Counted from the first letter of the stretch, positions 27,411 to 37,050 are shown. The stretch: DNA of 64,000 nucleotides from Prochlorococcus sp. AG-347-M23 (GCA_003278855.1 QCCU01000002.1:98587-162586); one strand, 5' to 3'. Made by a program: numbers and translations. Notes: a model not told the origin generated them from the letters alone.

Positions 27411-27725
27411 ATGAATTCATCTCTCCCAAATTTATCTGTAAATCTCATCCCTCCAGACAAGTTATATTGTAATTTTAGTTATTGGAGTTCTTTGTTCTCT
27501 CAGGATATGCAAGTTTTATGGGATAGAGCGCATGGAGTACCTTTAGAAAAACTGCCAAAAGGGGTTTCTGATATGATTTTCCCGTATTTATTGCTTGCAC
27601 TCTCAGACTATAAGACTTCGCAAATAAATAAAATGAGTGGAATAGGATTAGACAATCTATTAAGCCTTTGGTTTGATAAGTACTTATTAAATAAAAATGG
27701 TTACTTCGAGCTAATTAAAAAATAA
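27411..27725 (+). CDS. Conserved hypothetical protein
   Basis: 104 aa, soluble, no recognisable domain. Aromatic-rich N-terminal half (YCNFSYWSSLFSQDMQVLW), then a helix (GVSDMIFPYLLLALSDYK) and a hydrophilic end. Unknown function; about 120 bp after the ribbon-helix-helix-like gene on the same strand. Confidence 0.55.
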   Translation: MNSSLPNLSVNLIPPDKLYCNFSYWSSLFSQDMQVLWDRAHGVPLEKLPKGVSDMIFPYLLLALSDYKTSQINKMSGIGLDNLLSLWFDKYLLNKNGYFELIKK

Positions 27726-27804
27726 TATTTAAAATTAGCTAAAAATATCAAATTTGATTGCTATAAAAATTTATAACGTTTAAACATTTTTTAAGTGATT
27801 CTTT

Positions 27805-27948
27805 ATGAATTGGCACATCAATAGTCTTGCTATAAATAAATTAAATGGTTTGATGATGAATTCTTTAAATATCTTTTTAGCAAATATGTGTATTCCCTTT
27901 TTGATATTGCTTATCAGGAAAGATATAAAATTAAGAAAAGCAAGATAA
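27805..27948 (+). CDS. 47-aa possible membrane peptide
   Basis: ATG at 27805, TAA at 27946-27948. One hydrophobic helix (LNIFLANMCIPFLILLI) with a basic tail (RKDIKLRKAR). Unknown; supported only by frame length and charge layout. Confidence 0.35.
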   Translation: MNWHINSLAINKLNGLMMNSLNIFLANMCIPFLILLIRKDIKLRKAR

Positions 27949-28127
27949 ATGAATTTTAATTCAAAAACTCTAAGCCTGATATTAAATCTGTTATTTTGCT
28001 TGTTTATTTTTATTATTTAATTTTTTAGTCTTTATTCATTAATTTTTAAAAAATTCAAAAATTATTATTCAAATTTGGTTGACTTTTATTGTTAATGCGA
28101 TGATAATGGCAAAAATAATTTTTAATT

Positions 28128-28301
28128 GTGAATCCTCTTTCAGAAACTTTTGATGATTTTGTTGATGATCTACTCTCATCAGATATTGATTTGTTGAAAG
28201 GGGAACTTGATTTTCTGGTTATGCAACATTTATTTAATTCTATAGATTTGAAGAGTATTAATAAAATTGAAGTTAAAGACAACGAATCATTAGCTGCTTA
28301 A
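28128..28301 (+). CDS. 57-aa acidic hypothetical protein
   Basis: GTG at 28128-28130, TAA at 28299-28301; an in-frame stop is only 12 bp upstream, so the start is close to here. Strongly acidic and helical (ETFDDFVDDLLSSDIDLL...). The opposite strand has a Ser-rich frame that looks like its shadow. The next small gene starts 7 bp downstream, suggesting one transcript. Confidence 0.5.
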   Translation: MNPLSETFDDFVDDLLSSDIDLLKGELDFLVMQHLFNSIDLKSINKIEVKDNESLAA

Positions 28302-28307
28302 TAATTT

Positions 28308-28424
28308 ATGAAATTTTTTTATGAAAAATTTTGGGTTCCAATTTTTGGTTATATTTTATCAAAATTTGTTTTTTTAATAGAAGGTAAAAAGAAAGTTTCT
28401 AAAAATAAAAAAAAGATAGATTAA
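28308..28424 (+). CDS. 38-aa membrane peptide with lysine-rich tail
   Basis: ATG at 28308, TAA at 28422-28424. A hydrophobic helix (WVPIFGYILSKFVFLI) is followed by a Lys-rich tail (EGKKKVSKNKKKID). Seven bp after the acidic 57-aa gene. Function unknown. Confidence 0.4.
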   Translation: MKFFYEKFWVPIFGYILSKFVFLIEGKKKVSKNKKKID

Positions 28425-28559
28425 TTACTTTTTATCTTTATAAGGTATTTTTCATTACATAATTTAGTTCAATATATTTTGATAACAACAAAAGTTGTGC
28501 TTTAAATTTCGAATAAATGCATGGTTGAAATATACATAATTGCTTTTTAGCAAATTAAA

Positions 28560-28739
28560 ATGAATAAAAATAATATCTTGAAGCCATATACAGTGCATTA
28601 TCGTGATTTTCAAAATATAAGATTAGAAAATTGTTTTTATGCTTTTGACGCTTACGAGGCGAGAACACTGGCAATGGAATTTAATAAGTATATTAATGAG
28701 CATCCAAACAGTATAGACCTTATAAGATGTGAAAAATGA
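28560..28739 (+). CDS. 59-aa conserved small protein
   Basis: ATG at 28560, TGA at 28737-28739. Soluble, mixed alpha/beta: YTVHYRDFQNIRLENC strand region, then FDAYEARTLAMEFNKYI helix. Compact, balanced composition makes this the most gene-like of the short frames here. Convergent with urtE, 32 bp apart. Confidence 0.55.
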   Translation: MNKNNILKPYTVHYRDFQNIRLENCFYAFDAYEARTLAMEFNKYINEHPNSIDLIRCEK

Positions 28740-28771
28740 TTAAAGATTTTTTTAATTTAAAATAATAATCT

Positions 28772-29482
28772 TTAAACACTCAAGAATTTATCAATAACCG
28801 CTTGACTCAACTCACTAGTATTTCCGCTTGCAACAATACCTCCGCGTTGCATCGCATAATATCTATTGGCTTGTCTTACAAAATGCAAATGTTGTTCAAC
28901 TAATAAAACGCCAATTCCTGTATCTCTAATTATCTGGTTAATTGCATTTTCAATGTCTAAAACTATATTCGGCTGGATACCTTCCGTTGGTTCGTCAAGT
29001 AATAGAAGTTGAGGTTTGCCTAGCAATGCTCTTGCAATGGCTAATTGCTGTTGTTGTCCTCCACTAAGATCTCCTCCTTTCCTTTGAAGAAAATCTTTTA
29101 GGATTGGGAAGAGATCATAGATAAATGGATCTATTTTCTTGTTCTTAGATAATCCACCTGGTAGAGACTCCATTCCTAACATAAGATTCTCTTCAACTGA
29201 TAGGTATGGAATAATTTCTCTCCCTTGAGGAACGTAAGCCATTCCTTTCCTGGCCCTCTGATGAGGTGCTTTTCTGTTGATATTTTCACCAATCAAATAA
29301 ATATCTCCTTTTTTTTGTTTTAACAAGCCAATTAGTGATTTCAATAAAGTTGTTTTCCCAACTCCATTTCTTCCAATCAAACAAACCATTTCTCCTGATT
29401 TAACATTTAAATCTACATCTCTAAGAATATGACTCTCGCCATAATAGGTATTTAAGGATTTTATTTCGAGTAAATTTTCCAT
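28772..29482 (-). CDS. urtE: Urea ABC transporter ATP-binding protein UrtE
   Basis: Second ATPase of the high-affinity urea importer UrtABCDE. 236 aa, LivF-like. Walker A GRNGVGKTT, signature LSGGQQQQ, Walker B LLLLDEPTEGIQP, H-loop VEQHLHF. Starts at ATG 29480-29482, 2 bp downstream of urtD. Confidence 0.96.
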   Translation of the reverse strand: MENLLEIKSLNTYYGESHILRDVDLNVKSGEMVCLIGRNGVGKTTLLKSLIGLLKQKKGDIYLIGENINRKAPHQRARKGMAYVPQGREIIPYLSVEENLMLGMESLPGGLSKNKKIDPFIYDLFPILKDFLQRKGGDLSGGQQQQLAIARALLGKPQLLLLDEPTEGIQPNIVLDIENAINQIIRDTGIGVLLVEQHLHFVRQANRYYAMQRGGIVASGNTSELSQAVIDKFLSV

Positions 29483-29484
29483 AA

Positions 29485-30234
29485 CTAGTCCTCAGGTCTT
29501 CCTAAATAAACATCAATAACTTTTTTGTCTTTTTGTATGGTTTCCATTGTTCCCTCACATAATACTGTGCCCTGATTTAATACTGAAACATTGCTATCAA
29601 GTCTTCTAATAAATTCCATATCGTGATCAATTACTACTACTGTATTTTCTCCTGATAAAGATTTTAATAAATCTGCTGTAAGATCTGTTTCTTCATCAGT
29701 TAAACCGGCAACAGGTTCATCTACTAACATTAAATCTGGCTTCTGACCTACTAACATGGCTATCTCGAGCCATTGTTTTTGGCCATGTGATAAAGATCCA
29801 GCTTTAGAATCAACTTTTTGAGCTAAATTAACAATCTTCATAAGACGATCAATCTCATTAAGCTGCTCATCCTTAATACTTTTATTAATAAGGTTTAAGG
29901 GACTTTTAGGAGTTGTCACCGATATTTCAAGATTTTCTTTAACTGTTAGATTCTCAAATATTCTTGGACTTTGGAATTTTCTTCCAACTCCAAGTCTGGC
30001 TATTTTATGCTCCTTTCTACCTACTAAAGATTTCCCTTTAAAAATTACTTCACCTTTTGTTGGCTTTACCTTTCCAGTTATTACATCAAGAAATGTTGTT
30101 TTACCTGCGCCGTTAGGTCCTATTACAGCTCTTAATTCTCCTTTCTTTAAATTTAAATTAAGTTTATTGAGAGCTAAAAAACCCTCAAAACTAACAGTAA
30201 TATCTATTAAATTTAGAAGATCTTTATTATTCAT
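29485..30234 (-). CDS. urtD: Urea ABC transporter ATP-binding protein UrtD
   Basis: First ATPase of the urea importer, 249 aa, LivG-like. Walker A GPNGAGKTT, signature LSHGQKQW (a LivG-type variant), Walker B LMLVDEPVAGLTDEE, H-loop VIDHDMEF. The start overlaps the urtC stop by 8 bp, indicating coupled translation. Confidence 0.96.
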   Translation of the reverse strand: MNNKDLLNLIDITVSFEGFLALNKLNLNLKKGELRAVIGPNGAGKTTFLDVITGKVKPTKGEVIFKGKSLVGRKEHKIARLGVGRKFQSPRIFENLTVKENLEISVTTPKSPLNLINKSIKDEQLNEIDRLMKIVNLAQKVDSKAGSLSHGQKQWLEIAMLVGQKPDLMLVDEPVAGLTDEETDLTADLLKSLSGENTVVVIDHDMEFIRRLDSNVSVLNQGTVLCEGTMETIQKDKKVIDVYLGRPED

Positions 30235-31357
30235 TATCCCCCTCCTTATTGTTAACTTCTAAGCTTGGATAGGTTTCAATCTTCCTTTTTATACCAAATC
30301 TTTGAAGAAGATTCCTAGGACCATCTCCTTGTAACCATCCTAAAACTCCTTCTGGCAGGGCTGTTACCACTAAGATAAATAACCCCCCTTGAATAAACAT
30401 CCAGCTAGCAGGTAAAGCTTCACTTACTAGACTTTTTGCATAGTTGATGAAAACTGCTCCTAGTATCGCTCCCAATAAAGTTCCTCTACCTCCAACAGCA
30501 ACCCATATAACCATTTCTATAGAAAAGGGAACTGTCATAAATTGAGGTGATACTATTCCAGACTGAACAGTATATAAAGCTCCCGAAATTCCAGCGAGAC
30601 CTCCAGCAATAGAAAATATTATCGTCTTGAATATAACTGGGTTATATCCTGTAAACCTTACTCTTGGTTCATCATCTCGTATTCCTATAAGAATATTTCC
30701 AAATCTTCCTTTCACTACCCACTTTGCAAAAAACCATGCCGCTATTACTAGTATGGCGGTTATCCAAAAGAATATTCTTTGCATAGATTCAGAGCCCACC
30801 ATCTGTCCAAACAGTTGTGTTACATCTGTTTTTAATCCATTTGTTCCATTTATAAGTTTTTGTTGTCCATTAAAGAAGTTAAAGAATACAAGAAGAGAAG
30901 CTTGAGTAAGTATAGAAAAATAAACCCCTTTGATTCTATTCCTGAAAACAAGAAATCCAATTAAACCAGCAACCAATGCTGGAATGATCCAGATAGCGAA
31001 AAACGTAAAAATCGGCGACCTAAATGGTTCCCAGAAAAAAGGTAATTTTTCTACACCATATAAAGCAAAAAATTCAGGAATGTTATTTGGAAATTCAGAA
31101 GAACTTGTTATTTGTAAAAACATTGCTGCAGAATATCCTCCAAGAGCAAAAAATATACCTTGCCCAAGACTTAATAAACCTGTATATCCCCAGATAAGAT
31201 CTACACCAAGAGCTACTATGGATAAAGATAAATATCTACCAAGAAGATTTAGTCTAAATACAGGGAGTAAAGTTGGTGCTGCGATAATTAGAGCTATTAA
31301 TATTATCCAGAAAGATAATACTATTTTTTTATTAAGTTTAATTTTATTTAGGGACAT
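30227..31357 (-). CDS. urtC: Urea ABC transporter permease UrtC
   Basis: 376 aa inner-membrane permease, LivM-like, with about eight to ten membrane helices and the family GYTGLLSLGQGIFFALGGY segment. The cytoplasmic EAA-like loop is GRFGNILIGIRDDEPRV. The ATG overlaps the urtB TAA by 1 bp (TAATG). Confidence 0.95.
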   Translation of the reverse strand: MSLNKIKLNKKIVLSFWIILIALIIAAPTLLPVFRLNLLGRYLSLSIVALGVDLIWGYTGLLSLGQGIFFALGGYSAAMFLQITSSSEFPNNIPEFFALYGVEKLPFFWEPFRSPIFTFFAIWIIPALVAGLIGFLVFRNRIKGVYFSILTQASLLVFFNFFNGQQKLINGTNGLKTDVTQLFGQMVGSESMQRIFFWITAILVIAAWFFAKWVVKGRFGNILIGIRDDEPRVRFTGYNPVIFKTIIFSIAGGLAGISGALYTVQSGIVSPQFMTVPFSIEMVIWVAVGGRGTLLGAILGAVFINYAKSLVSEALPASWMFIQGGLFILVVTALPEGVLGWLQGDGPRNLLQRFGIKRKIETYPSLEVNNKEGDNE

Positions 31358-32511
31358 TAGTTTTCAACCATCCTGCCTTTTTGAGGAAATAAACCGGTGG
31401 GTTTAAATTGTAAGAATATAACTATTAATGCGAATATCATTACCCTTGCCATACTTGTGGTTGCAAAAAAGTTGATTGTGTTTGAGAGAGGTAAAGGCAT
31501 ATCTGGCCATATTGATAAGAGCCTCCCAGCTCCAATTAAATCTGTCATTATTCCTATTCCAAAGGAAGCAAGTACTGTCCCTAATAAATTCCCAACTCCA
31601 CCAAGAACTACAACCATAAAACAACCAACTATATAATTTCCGCCAACATTTGGTCCTACAGAACCTAATAGTGATACTGCAACTCCTGCAACTCCTGCTA
31701 AACCAGATCCAATTCCAAAGGTAATTATATCAACTTTTTCAGTAGATATACCAAGGCAATCACTCATTTGCCGGTTCTGAGTAACTGCTCTAATACGCAT
31801 CCCCCAAGCACTTTGATTAAGGAATAATGTTATTGCTATTACAGAGATTAGAGTAATGACAATTATCATTAATCTTGTTTTAGGAAAGGCAGTACCAATA
31901 ATTTCTACTTGACCTCTCATCCATGAGGGTGCCGTTACATCAACATTTCGAGCGCTTGCTCTACTAAGTTTGCTGACAGAGGAAGAGATTACACTACCTG
32001 TAAGGACGCCAGTTAAAGCAGCAAATATCCAAGAACTAAATTTAAAATATTTGAAATTTATTGATTCTTTTATTTTTGAAGGAAATGATGTTGGTAAGAA
32101 TAAACCAATTAACAGACTTATAACCAGACCGGTCCCATAAGCTAAAGGTACACTTCTGACAAATTGTTGAAGAATTAAGCTTACGCCCCAGGTTGCAAGA
32201 AGTGTTTCTAGTGGACTTCCATAAAGCTTTCTTATTATAGTTTTTTCTAGGAGAATGCCTACTACTCCACTTACAATAAATGCAAGGAAAATTGAAACTA
32301 TTATGTACGAATTGTAGAAAGGTTTTAATATAGGTAATTTGAAAATTAATTGTGTTACGTATGTTGTGTAAGCCCCAAGCATCATAAGTTCTCCATGGGC
32401 AAGATTTATTACCCCCATAAGACCAAAAACAATTGCTAGACCTAATGCAGCAACAAGTAATACAGATCCGATCGCAACACCATTAAAAAGACTATCGAGA
32501 AGTAACTCCAA
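31357..32511 (-). CDS. urtB: Urea ABC transporter permease UrtB
   Basis: 384 aa LivH-like permease. Typical GVINLAHGELMMLGAY near the N-terminus and GMRIRAVTQNRQMSDCLGI as the ATPase-contact loop. The start is TTG at 32509-32511 (MELLLDSLFNG). An 83-bp gap containing a hairpin separates it from urtA. Confidence 0.95.
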   Translation of the reverse strand: MELLLDSLFNGVAIGSVLLVAALGLAIVFGLMGVINLAHGELMMLGAYTTYVTQLIFKLPILKPFYNSYIIVSIFLAFIVSGVVGILLEKTIIRKLYGSPLETLLATWGVSLILQQFVRSVPLAYGTGLVISLLIGLFLPTSFPSKIKESINFKYFKFSSWIFAALTGVLTGSVISSSVSKLSRASARNVDVTAPSWMRGQVEIIGTAFPKTRLMIIVITLISVIAITLFLNQSAWGMRIRAVTQNRQMSDCLGISTEKVDIITFGIGSGLAGVAGVAVSLLGSVGPNVGGNYIVGCFMVVVLGGVGNLLGTVLASFGIGIMTDLIGAGRLLSIWPDMPLPLSNTINFFATTSMARVMIFALIVIFLQFKPTGLFPQKGRMVEN

Positions 32512-32546
32512 TTTAGAAAAAGAAAATATTTGAATATATAAAATAA

Positions 32547-32566
32547 AAGGAGGTGTTAACCTCCTT
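32547..32566 (-). terminator. Hairpin between urtA and urtB (attenuator-type)
   Basis: AAGGAGGT and ACCTCCTT form an 8-bp stem around a 4-base loop. In the direction of urt transcription it is followed by a T-rich run (TTATTTTATA), as in an intrinsic terminator. Partial termination here would make urtA mRNA more abundant than the permease/ATPase part. Confidence 0.65.
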
Positions 32567-32594
32567 ATATTTTGAAGTATAGGTTTTAATTATA

Positions 32595-33872
32595 TTAAAG
32601 CTTATACTTTTCTCCTTTTGAAGGATCTGTCCAATCGCATGCAAATCCTTTTGAACTTGGATGCTTTTGGTTCCATGCTTGAGGAAGAACAACTCCTGTC
32701 TCTTCAAGGATTGTAAATCCACCCTCTGCATTAATCTCTCCAATTCTCACTGTTTGAGATAAGTGGTGATTAGGCATAACTTCGACAGGTCCTTGTGGCG
32801 CATCAAATTTTTGTCCAACTAGGGCTTCCCTGACTGCGTTATCGTCGAATGTTCCAGCATCTTCAACTGCCTGTTTCCATAAATAAACCATGTTATAGGC
32901 AGATTCTTGAGGATCAGCTACAACACGATCAGCTCCCCATCTTTTCTTGAAACTTTTAGCAAATTTCTTAGATGCAGGAGTATCAATTGACATCATGTAG
33001 TTCCAAGCGCCGTAGTGACCTTCAAGGAACTCTGGACCAATTGTACTAATCTCTTCTTCAGCAATTGAATAGTTCATTACGTAGTACCCACTTGAAGGTG
33101 TGATACCTGCGTCTTGAATCTGTTTGAAGAATGCAACGTTTTGGTCACCATTAAGAGTATTAATGATTATTCCACCGTCAGGCAAAGCTTTTTTGATTTT
33201 TGAGATAATTGGAGCAACTTCAGTATTTCCTAATGGAAGGTAATCTTCTCCAACAACTTTACCTCCTAACTGTTTTACCTGAGCTTTTGTGATTGTGTTT
33301 GAAGTTCTTGGGAAAACATAATCAGAACCTACAAGGAAGAAATCTCCACCAGCTGCGGGAGAACGCTTATACATGAAATCTGTAGCAGGTTCTGATTGTT
33401 GGTTTGGTGTTGCTCCTGTATAAAAAATGTTGTTAGAACATTCTTGAGCTTCATATTGAATTGGGTAGTAGAGGAACGCATCTTTTGATTCGTATACAGG
33501 TAACATTGCCTTTCTACTTGCAGATGTCCATCCACCAAATACGACAGGAACTCCGTCTTGGTCTATTAGTTTCTTTGATTTTTCAGCAAAAGTTGGCCAG
33601 TCAGATGCACCATCTTCAACTATGTATTCTATTTTGTAGCTTTTGCCGCCAACATTAACACCACCAGCAGCATTTATCTCTTCAATGGCCATTTTTTCTG
33701 TATCAACAAGAGTTGATTCAGAGATAGCCATTGTTCCAGATAACGAATGCAAAATACCAACGGTTACTGTGTCATCGAAACTTCCGGAGGTTCCGCCTCC
33801 ACCACAGGAAGTTGCGGTGACCGCAAGTGAGGCAGTAGCTAAACCTGCCAAAATACGCCTTGAAATTCTCAT
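32595..33872 (-). CDS. urtA: Urea-binding lipoprotein UrtA
   Basis: Periplasmic substrate-binding subunit of the urea importer, 425 aa. The N-terminus has RR, a hydrophobic core and a lipobox ending at Cys23 (AVTATSC), followed by a glycine-rich linker, so it is probably lipid-anchored. The mature part is the LivJ-like fold (VGILHSLSGTMAISESTLVD start). Preceded by an NtcA-type promoter. Confidence 0.96.
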   Translation of the reverse strand: MRISRRILAGLATASLAVTATSCGGGGTSGSFDDTVTVGILHSLSGTMAISESTLVDTEKMAIEEINAAGGVNVGGKSYKIEYIVEDGASDWPTFAEKSKKLIDQDGVPVVFGGWTSASRKAMLPVYESKDAFLYYPIQYEAQECSNNIFYTGATPNQQSEPATDFMYKRSPAAGGDFFLVGSDYVFPRTSNTITKAQVKQLGGKVVGEDYLPLGNTEVAPIISKIKKALPDGGIIINTLNGDQNVAFFKQIQDAGITPSSGYYVMNYSIAEEEISTIGPEFLEGHYGAWNYMMSIDTPASKKFAKSFKKRWGADRVVADPQESAYNMVYLWKQAVEDAGTFDDNAVREALVGQKFDAPQGPVEVMPNHHLSQTVRIGEINAEGGFTILEETGVVLPQAWNQKHPSSKGFACDWTDPSKGEKYKL

Positions 33873-33920
33873 GAATTAGGATAAATTAGGTAATTGACCC
33901 TCATTAAGGGGATAAAATAA

Positions 33921-33962
33921 AAGTTATTAACGAGTGAGGATTCGTTTTGTATCAGTCGTAAC
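33921..33962 (-). promoter_or_regulatory. NtcA-activated promoter of urtA
   Basis: On the minus strand GTTACGACTGATAC (33949-33962) fits the NtcA motif GTA-N8-TAC with one mismatch, and a -10-like TAACTT (33921-33926, TAN3T) follows after exactly 22 bp, the usual spacing for NtcA-activated class II promoters. About 49 bp to the urtA ATG. Confidence 0.65.
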
Positions 33963-34000
33963 TTTTTGTTGAATCCAATATATTAGTAATAAACATTTTT

Positions 34001-34612
34001 CTAGTTTCGATTGTTGGGTATATGTGATTCTAAAAATTGAGTTATTTCCTCAACTCCTGTACCGCTACTTAGGTTGGTAAAGAACCAAGGTTTCCCTTTT
34101 CTCATAAATTCAGTATCACTTTTCATAATATTTAGATTTGCTCCAACTTTATCTGCTAAGTCAATTTTGTTTATTAATAATAAATCCGACCTTGTAATAC
34201 CTGGTCCCCCTTTTCTAGGGATTTTGTCTCCGGCAGATACGTCAATTACATATATCGATAAATCTACAAGTTCTGGACTAAAGCTAGATGCTAAATTATC
34301 ACCTCCACTTTCTACAAAAACAAAATCTAAAGGATTATATTTTGTTTCTAAATCTAAAACTGCATTTTTATTTAATGAACAATCCTCCCTTATCGCAGTA
34401 TGAGGACAACCTCCTGTTTCTACACCAATAATCCTTCCTTCCTCTAAAACCTTCTTATTTATTAGAAAGTTAGCATCCTCTTTGGTGTAGATATCATTGG
34501 TGACAACTGCTATTTCATAATTTTTTTTCATGCTTAAGCATAGAATCTCTACTAATGCAGTTTTTCCTGAACCTACAGGCCCAGCAACTCCTACTCTCAA
34601 TTTGCTGCTCAT
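34001..34612 (-). CDS. ureG: Urease accessory GTPase UreG
   Basis: GTPase that drives nickel insertion into urease with UreD, UreE and UreF. 203 aa. P-loop [11 protein letters not shown] near residues 10-20, nickel/CPH site region [18 protein letters not shown], and the NKIDLAD guanine-binding motif. ATG at 34610-34612, 3 bp after ureF. Confidence 0.97.
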   Translation of the reverse strand: MSSKLRVGVAGPVGSGKTALVEILCLSMKKNYEIAVVTNDIYTKEDANFLINKKVLEEGRIIGVETGGCPHTAIREDCSLNKNAVLDLETKYNPLDFVFVESGGDNLASSFSPELVDLSIYVIDVSAGDKIPRKGGPGITRSDLLLINKIDLADKVGANLNIMKSDTEFMRKGKPWFFTNLSSGTGVEEITQFLESHIPNNRN

Positions 34613-34615
34613 AAA

Positions 34616-35302
34616 TTAATTTCTAAAAAGTTTTGTATAAAGGTCATTATGATTTTGTTGTGCCATAGCTAAACCTACATTGCCAAAATAGATGTCATCA
34701 ATTTCTTTGTCCATAATTTCTTTAGAAACTTTTGAAATTATTGCTAATAAGTCTCTCTGAATTAATTGTGCTTTTGTTGACCCAATAGGAATAATTCTTA
34801 ATGCAGCACTAAGTTGGTTTGCACTCCACGAATAGAAAAAATTCTCAACCATTTCTAACTTGGTAATTTCAAAACAATAACAAGCCCAACTCCACGCTAA
34901 TGACCAGGAGCTTTTTTTATTATTTTCATATAAATATTCAAATCCAAATTCTTTGGTTAAATCAAAGAGAGATTTTGCCATTTGAATTTGTTGTTCTCTA
35001 ATTTCGTGAGAGTCCTTTGATGAGAGGATCCATTTATCCAAACTCATTAGCTTTTGCAAATTACCTTTTAAATTTTTGCGATCGTTTATCTCATTGAAAA
35101 TATCAAAAAAATCTAGTAAAAGTCTTGCATCTAGCCTTATCTGACCAATTTTTAGTTCACTTATTATCAAGTCTTTTACAGAATTAGAATCTGTTAAATT
35201 TTTATTATGAAGATAACTCTCCATTCCTTCCGAATAACAAAATCCACCTACTGGTAAGTTAGGACTTATTAATAAATATTTTAATAAATGACTTTTACTC
35301 AT
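34616..35302 (-). CDS. ureF: Urease accessory protein UreF
   Basis: Helical nickel-insertion factor that bridges UreD and UreG. 228 aa from the ATG at 35300-35302; a start four codons earlier (35314) is possible. Family motifs: SPNLPVGGFCYSEGMES near the N-terminus and ALRIIPIGSTKAQLIQ near the C-terminus. Overlaps the ureE stop by 8 bp. Confidence 0.95.
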   Translation of the reverse strand: MSKSHLLKYLLISPNLPVGGFCYSEGMESYLHNKNLTDSNSVKDLIISELKIGQIRLDARLLLDFFDIFNEINDRKNLKGNLQKLMSLDKWILSSKDSHEIREQQIQMAKSLFDLTKEFGFEYLYENNKKSSWSLAWSWACYCFEITKLEMVENFFYSWSANQLSAALRIIPIGSTKAQLIQRDLLAIISKVSKEIMDKEIDDIYFGNVGLAMAQQNHNDLYTKLFRN

Positions 35303-35744
35303 GACTATGGGCACCTGTTTCCGGGAAAAACTTTTTTTTCGTATTTTTTACATCAACTTTAAAATTAAGTAGCATATCTTTAATAATATAATCACTTTTT
35401 GTCAGAAGAATGCCTTCTTCGATTTCTACTTCAACGTGCCTATTTCCAAGATGATAAGCAGTTTTAATAAGCTCAATTTTAGAATATGAACTTATTTCAA
35501 TTAAATCTTCTGTTTTGGCAATTATTTCTACATAGAAATTGGACTTATTAGTTGAAAGAATATCTCCATCATTTAATTTTCCATTTCTAGGTAATTGTAA
35601 AATTATTTCTTGATCACAATCAGTTAATCTTTTACCTCTTAAGATTCTTCTTTCGTCTGAACTTAAGGTAAGTTTTAAAAATGAACCTAAATTCGGTTTC
35701 TCCTTAATCCAATCAGTTACAACAATTTGTTTATTCATTCTCAT
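35295..35744 (-). CDS. ureE: Urease accessory protein UreE
   Basis: Nickel metallochaperone. About 149 aa from ATG 35742-35744 (further in-frame Met at 35738). N-terminal peptide-binding domain and C-terminal metal-binding domain with the YHLGNRHVEVEIE segment carrying the conserved His. The C-terminal tail is short with only GAHSHE, so there is no polyhistidine tail. Divergent from ureD, 48 bp apart. Confidence 0.94.
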   Translation of the reverse strand: MRMNKQIVVTDWIKEKPNLGSFLKLTLSSDERRILRGKRLTDCDQEIILQLPRNGKLNDGDILSTNKSNFYVEIIAKTEDLIEISSYSKIELIKTAYHLGNRHVEVEIEEGILLTKSDYIIKDMLLNFKVDVKNTKKKFFPETGAHSHE

Positions 35745-35792
35745 AATCAAAATTTTTGGTTACTTTAATTTAGTAATTAAAGAAAACAATTT

Positions 35793-36695
35793 ATGATTAA
35801 AACTTCATGGGAAGGTAATTGTTTCTTAAATTTTTTCAATAATAAAGCAACTTTAGGAAATGTTAATAAAACAATCTTTAAATCTAAATCAACTTCTCCT
35901 TATAAGTTATTAAAGTCTACTCATGATCAAGAGGGCAGATGCATTTTGCCTGTTCTACATACTGCAGGGGGATTGGTAGGAGGTGATTTACTTGATTTTG
36001 AGGTAAATCTTGAAGAAAACTCTAAGGTTTTATTGACTACTTCTTCAGCTCAAAAAGTATATGGATCAGTTGGAAGATCTAAAATTAATCCAAAAGGAAG
36101 TTTTTCAAAGCAAAAGAATTTCATAAACATTCTTGACAATTCTCATTTAGAGTTTCTTCCCCAAGAAACAATCATCTTTGCAAATGGTTTGTATGAGCAA
36201 ATTTTTAAAGTATCTATTTCAGAAACTTCAAGTTTTTTATTTACTGATTTAATAAGACTTGGAAGATCTTCATCCGGAGAATCTATTGAGAGTGGAGTTT
36301 TTAGATCTAAAATAGAAATTATGAGAAATAATGATTTATTTGATGATTGGGAATATGTTGATCAGATTGAATTATCTAAGATAAGTTTTGTGGCCAAGTC
36401 AGGCATGGATTACATGCCCGTTTTTGGATCCTTAATTTGGATTTGCGAAAAAGATTTCTCCAAGTCAAAAATAAATAATCTTGTAGGAAATATAAAAAAG
36501 ATTTTCAATGAAACTAATAATAATTTATCTATTGGAATCCTTGAAAATGGAATTTCTGTACGATTCCTAGGAAGTTCTTCTCAAGATGCTAGAAAATGTT
36601 TTTTTTGTATTTGGAAACAAATTAGGTCTGTTTGTGGATTTTGTGAGCCAAAATATCAAGGTGTATGGCCTTTACAAGATTCTATGAATTATTAA
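35793..36695 (+). CDS. ureD: Urease accessory protein UreD
   Basis: Scaffold that binds apo-urease during nickel insertion. 300 aa, beta-rich. Family motifs: [41 protein letters not shown] and [11 protein letters not shown] at 35793. First gene of the plus-strand half of the urease locus; 50 bp to ureA. Confidence 0.95.
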   Translation: MIKTSWEGNCFLNFFNNKATLGNVNKTIFKSKSTSPYKLLKSTHDQEGRCILPVLHTAGGLVGGDLLDFEVNLEENSKVLLTTSSAQKVYGSVGRSKINPKGSFSKQKNFINILDNSHLEFLPQETIIFANGLYEQIFKVSISETSSFLFTDLIRLGRSSSGESIESGVFRSKIEIMRNNDLFDDWEYVDQIELSKISFVAKSGMDYMPVFGSLIWICEKDFSKSKINNLVGNIKKIFNETNNNLSIGILENGISVRFLGSSSQDARKCFFCIWKQIRSVCGFCEPKYQGVWPLQDSMNY

Positions 36696-36745
36696 TTATG
36701 TTCAGAAAGAACCTTTTTTAAGAATTTATAGATTAATTTTTTATT

Positions 36746-37048
36746 ATGCATCTTTCACCTCAAGAAAAGGATAAATTATTGATTTTTTCTGCTGCGCTCT
36801 TAGCTGAAAGAAGGCTCAGTCGAGGTCTTAAGCTTAATTATCCTGAAACAATTGCTTTTTTAAGTTTTCAAGTTCTTGAAGGAGCACGAGATGGCAAAAG
36901 TGTAAGTCAATTAATGTCAGAGGGAACTACCTGGCTTTCAAAATCACAAGTTATGGAGGGCATACCTGAAATGGTTGATGAAGTTCAAATAGAAGCGGTT
37001 TTCCCCGATGGGACTAAATTAGTTACTATTCACAATCCTATTAATTAG
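36746..37048 (+). CDS. ureA: Urease subunit gamma
   Basis: Small structural subunit of urease, 100 aa, full length. [21 protein letters not shown] start, LNYPETIAF and the [19 protein letters not shown] end are family-typical. ATG at 36746; 2 bp before ureB. Confidence 0.97.
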   Translation: MHLSPQEKDKLLIFSAALLAERRLSRGLKLNYPETIAFLSFQVLEGARDGKSVSQLMSEGTTWLSKSQVMEGIPEMVDEVQIEAVFPDGTKLVTIHNPIN

Positions 37049-37050
37049 TT

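Noticed and set aside
28055..28282. Minus-strand 75-aa Ser-rich frame
   Set aside because: Antisense to the acidic 57-aa plus-strand gene; Ser-rich composition is what an Asp/Glu-rich gene gives on its other strand.
31403..31624. Minus-strand 73-aa frame inside urtB
   Set aside because: Out of frame within an intact urtB; shadow.
35745..35792. NtcA-like site between ureE and ureD
   Set aside because: Only TAC-N9-GTA in reverse arrangement is present; does not fit GTA-N8-TAC.
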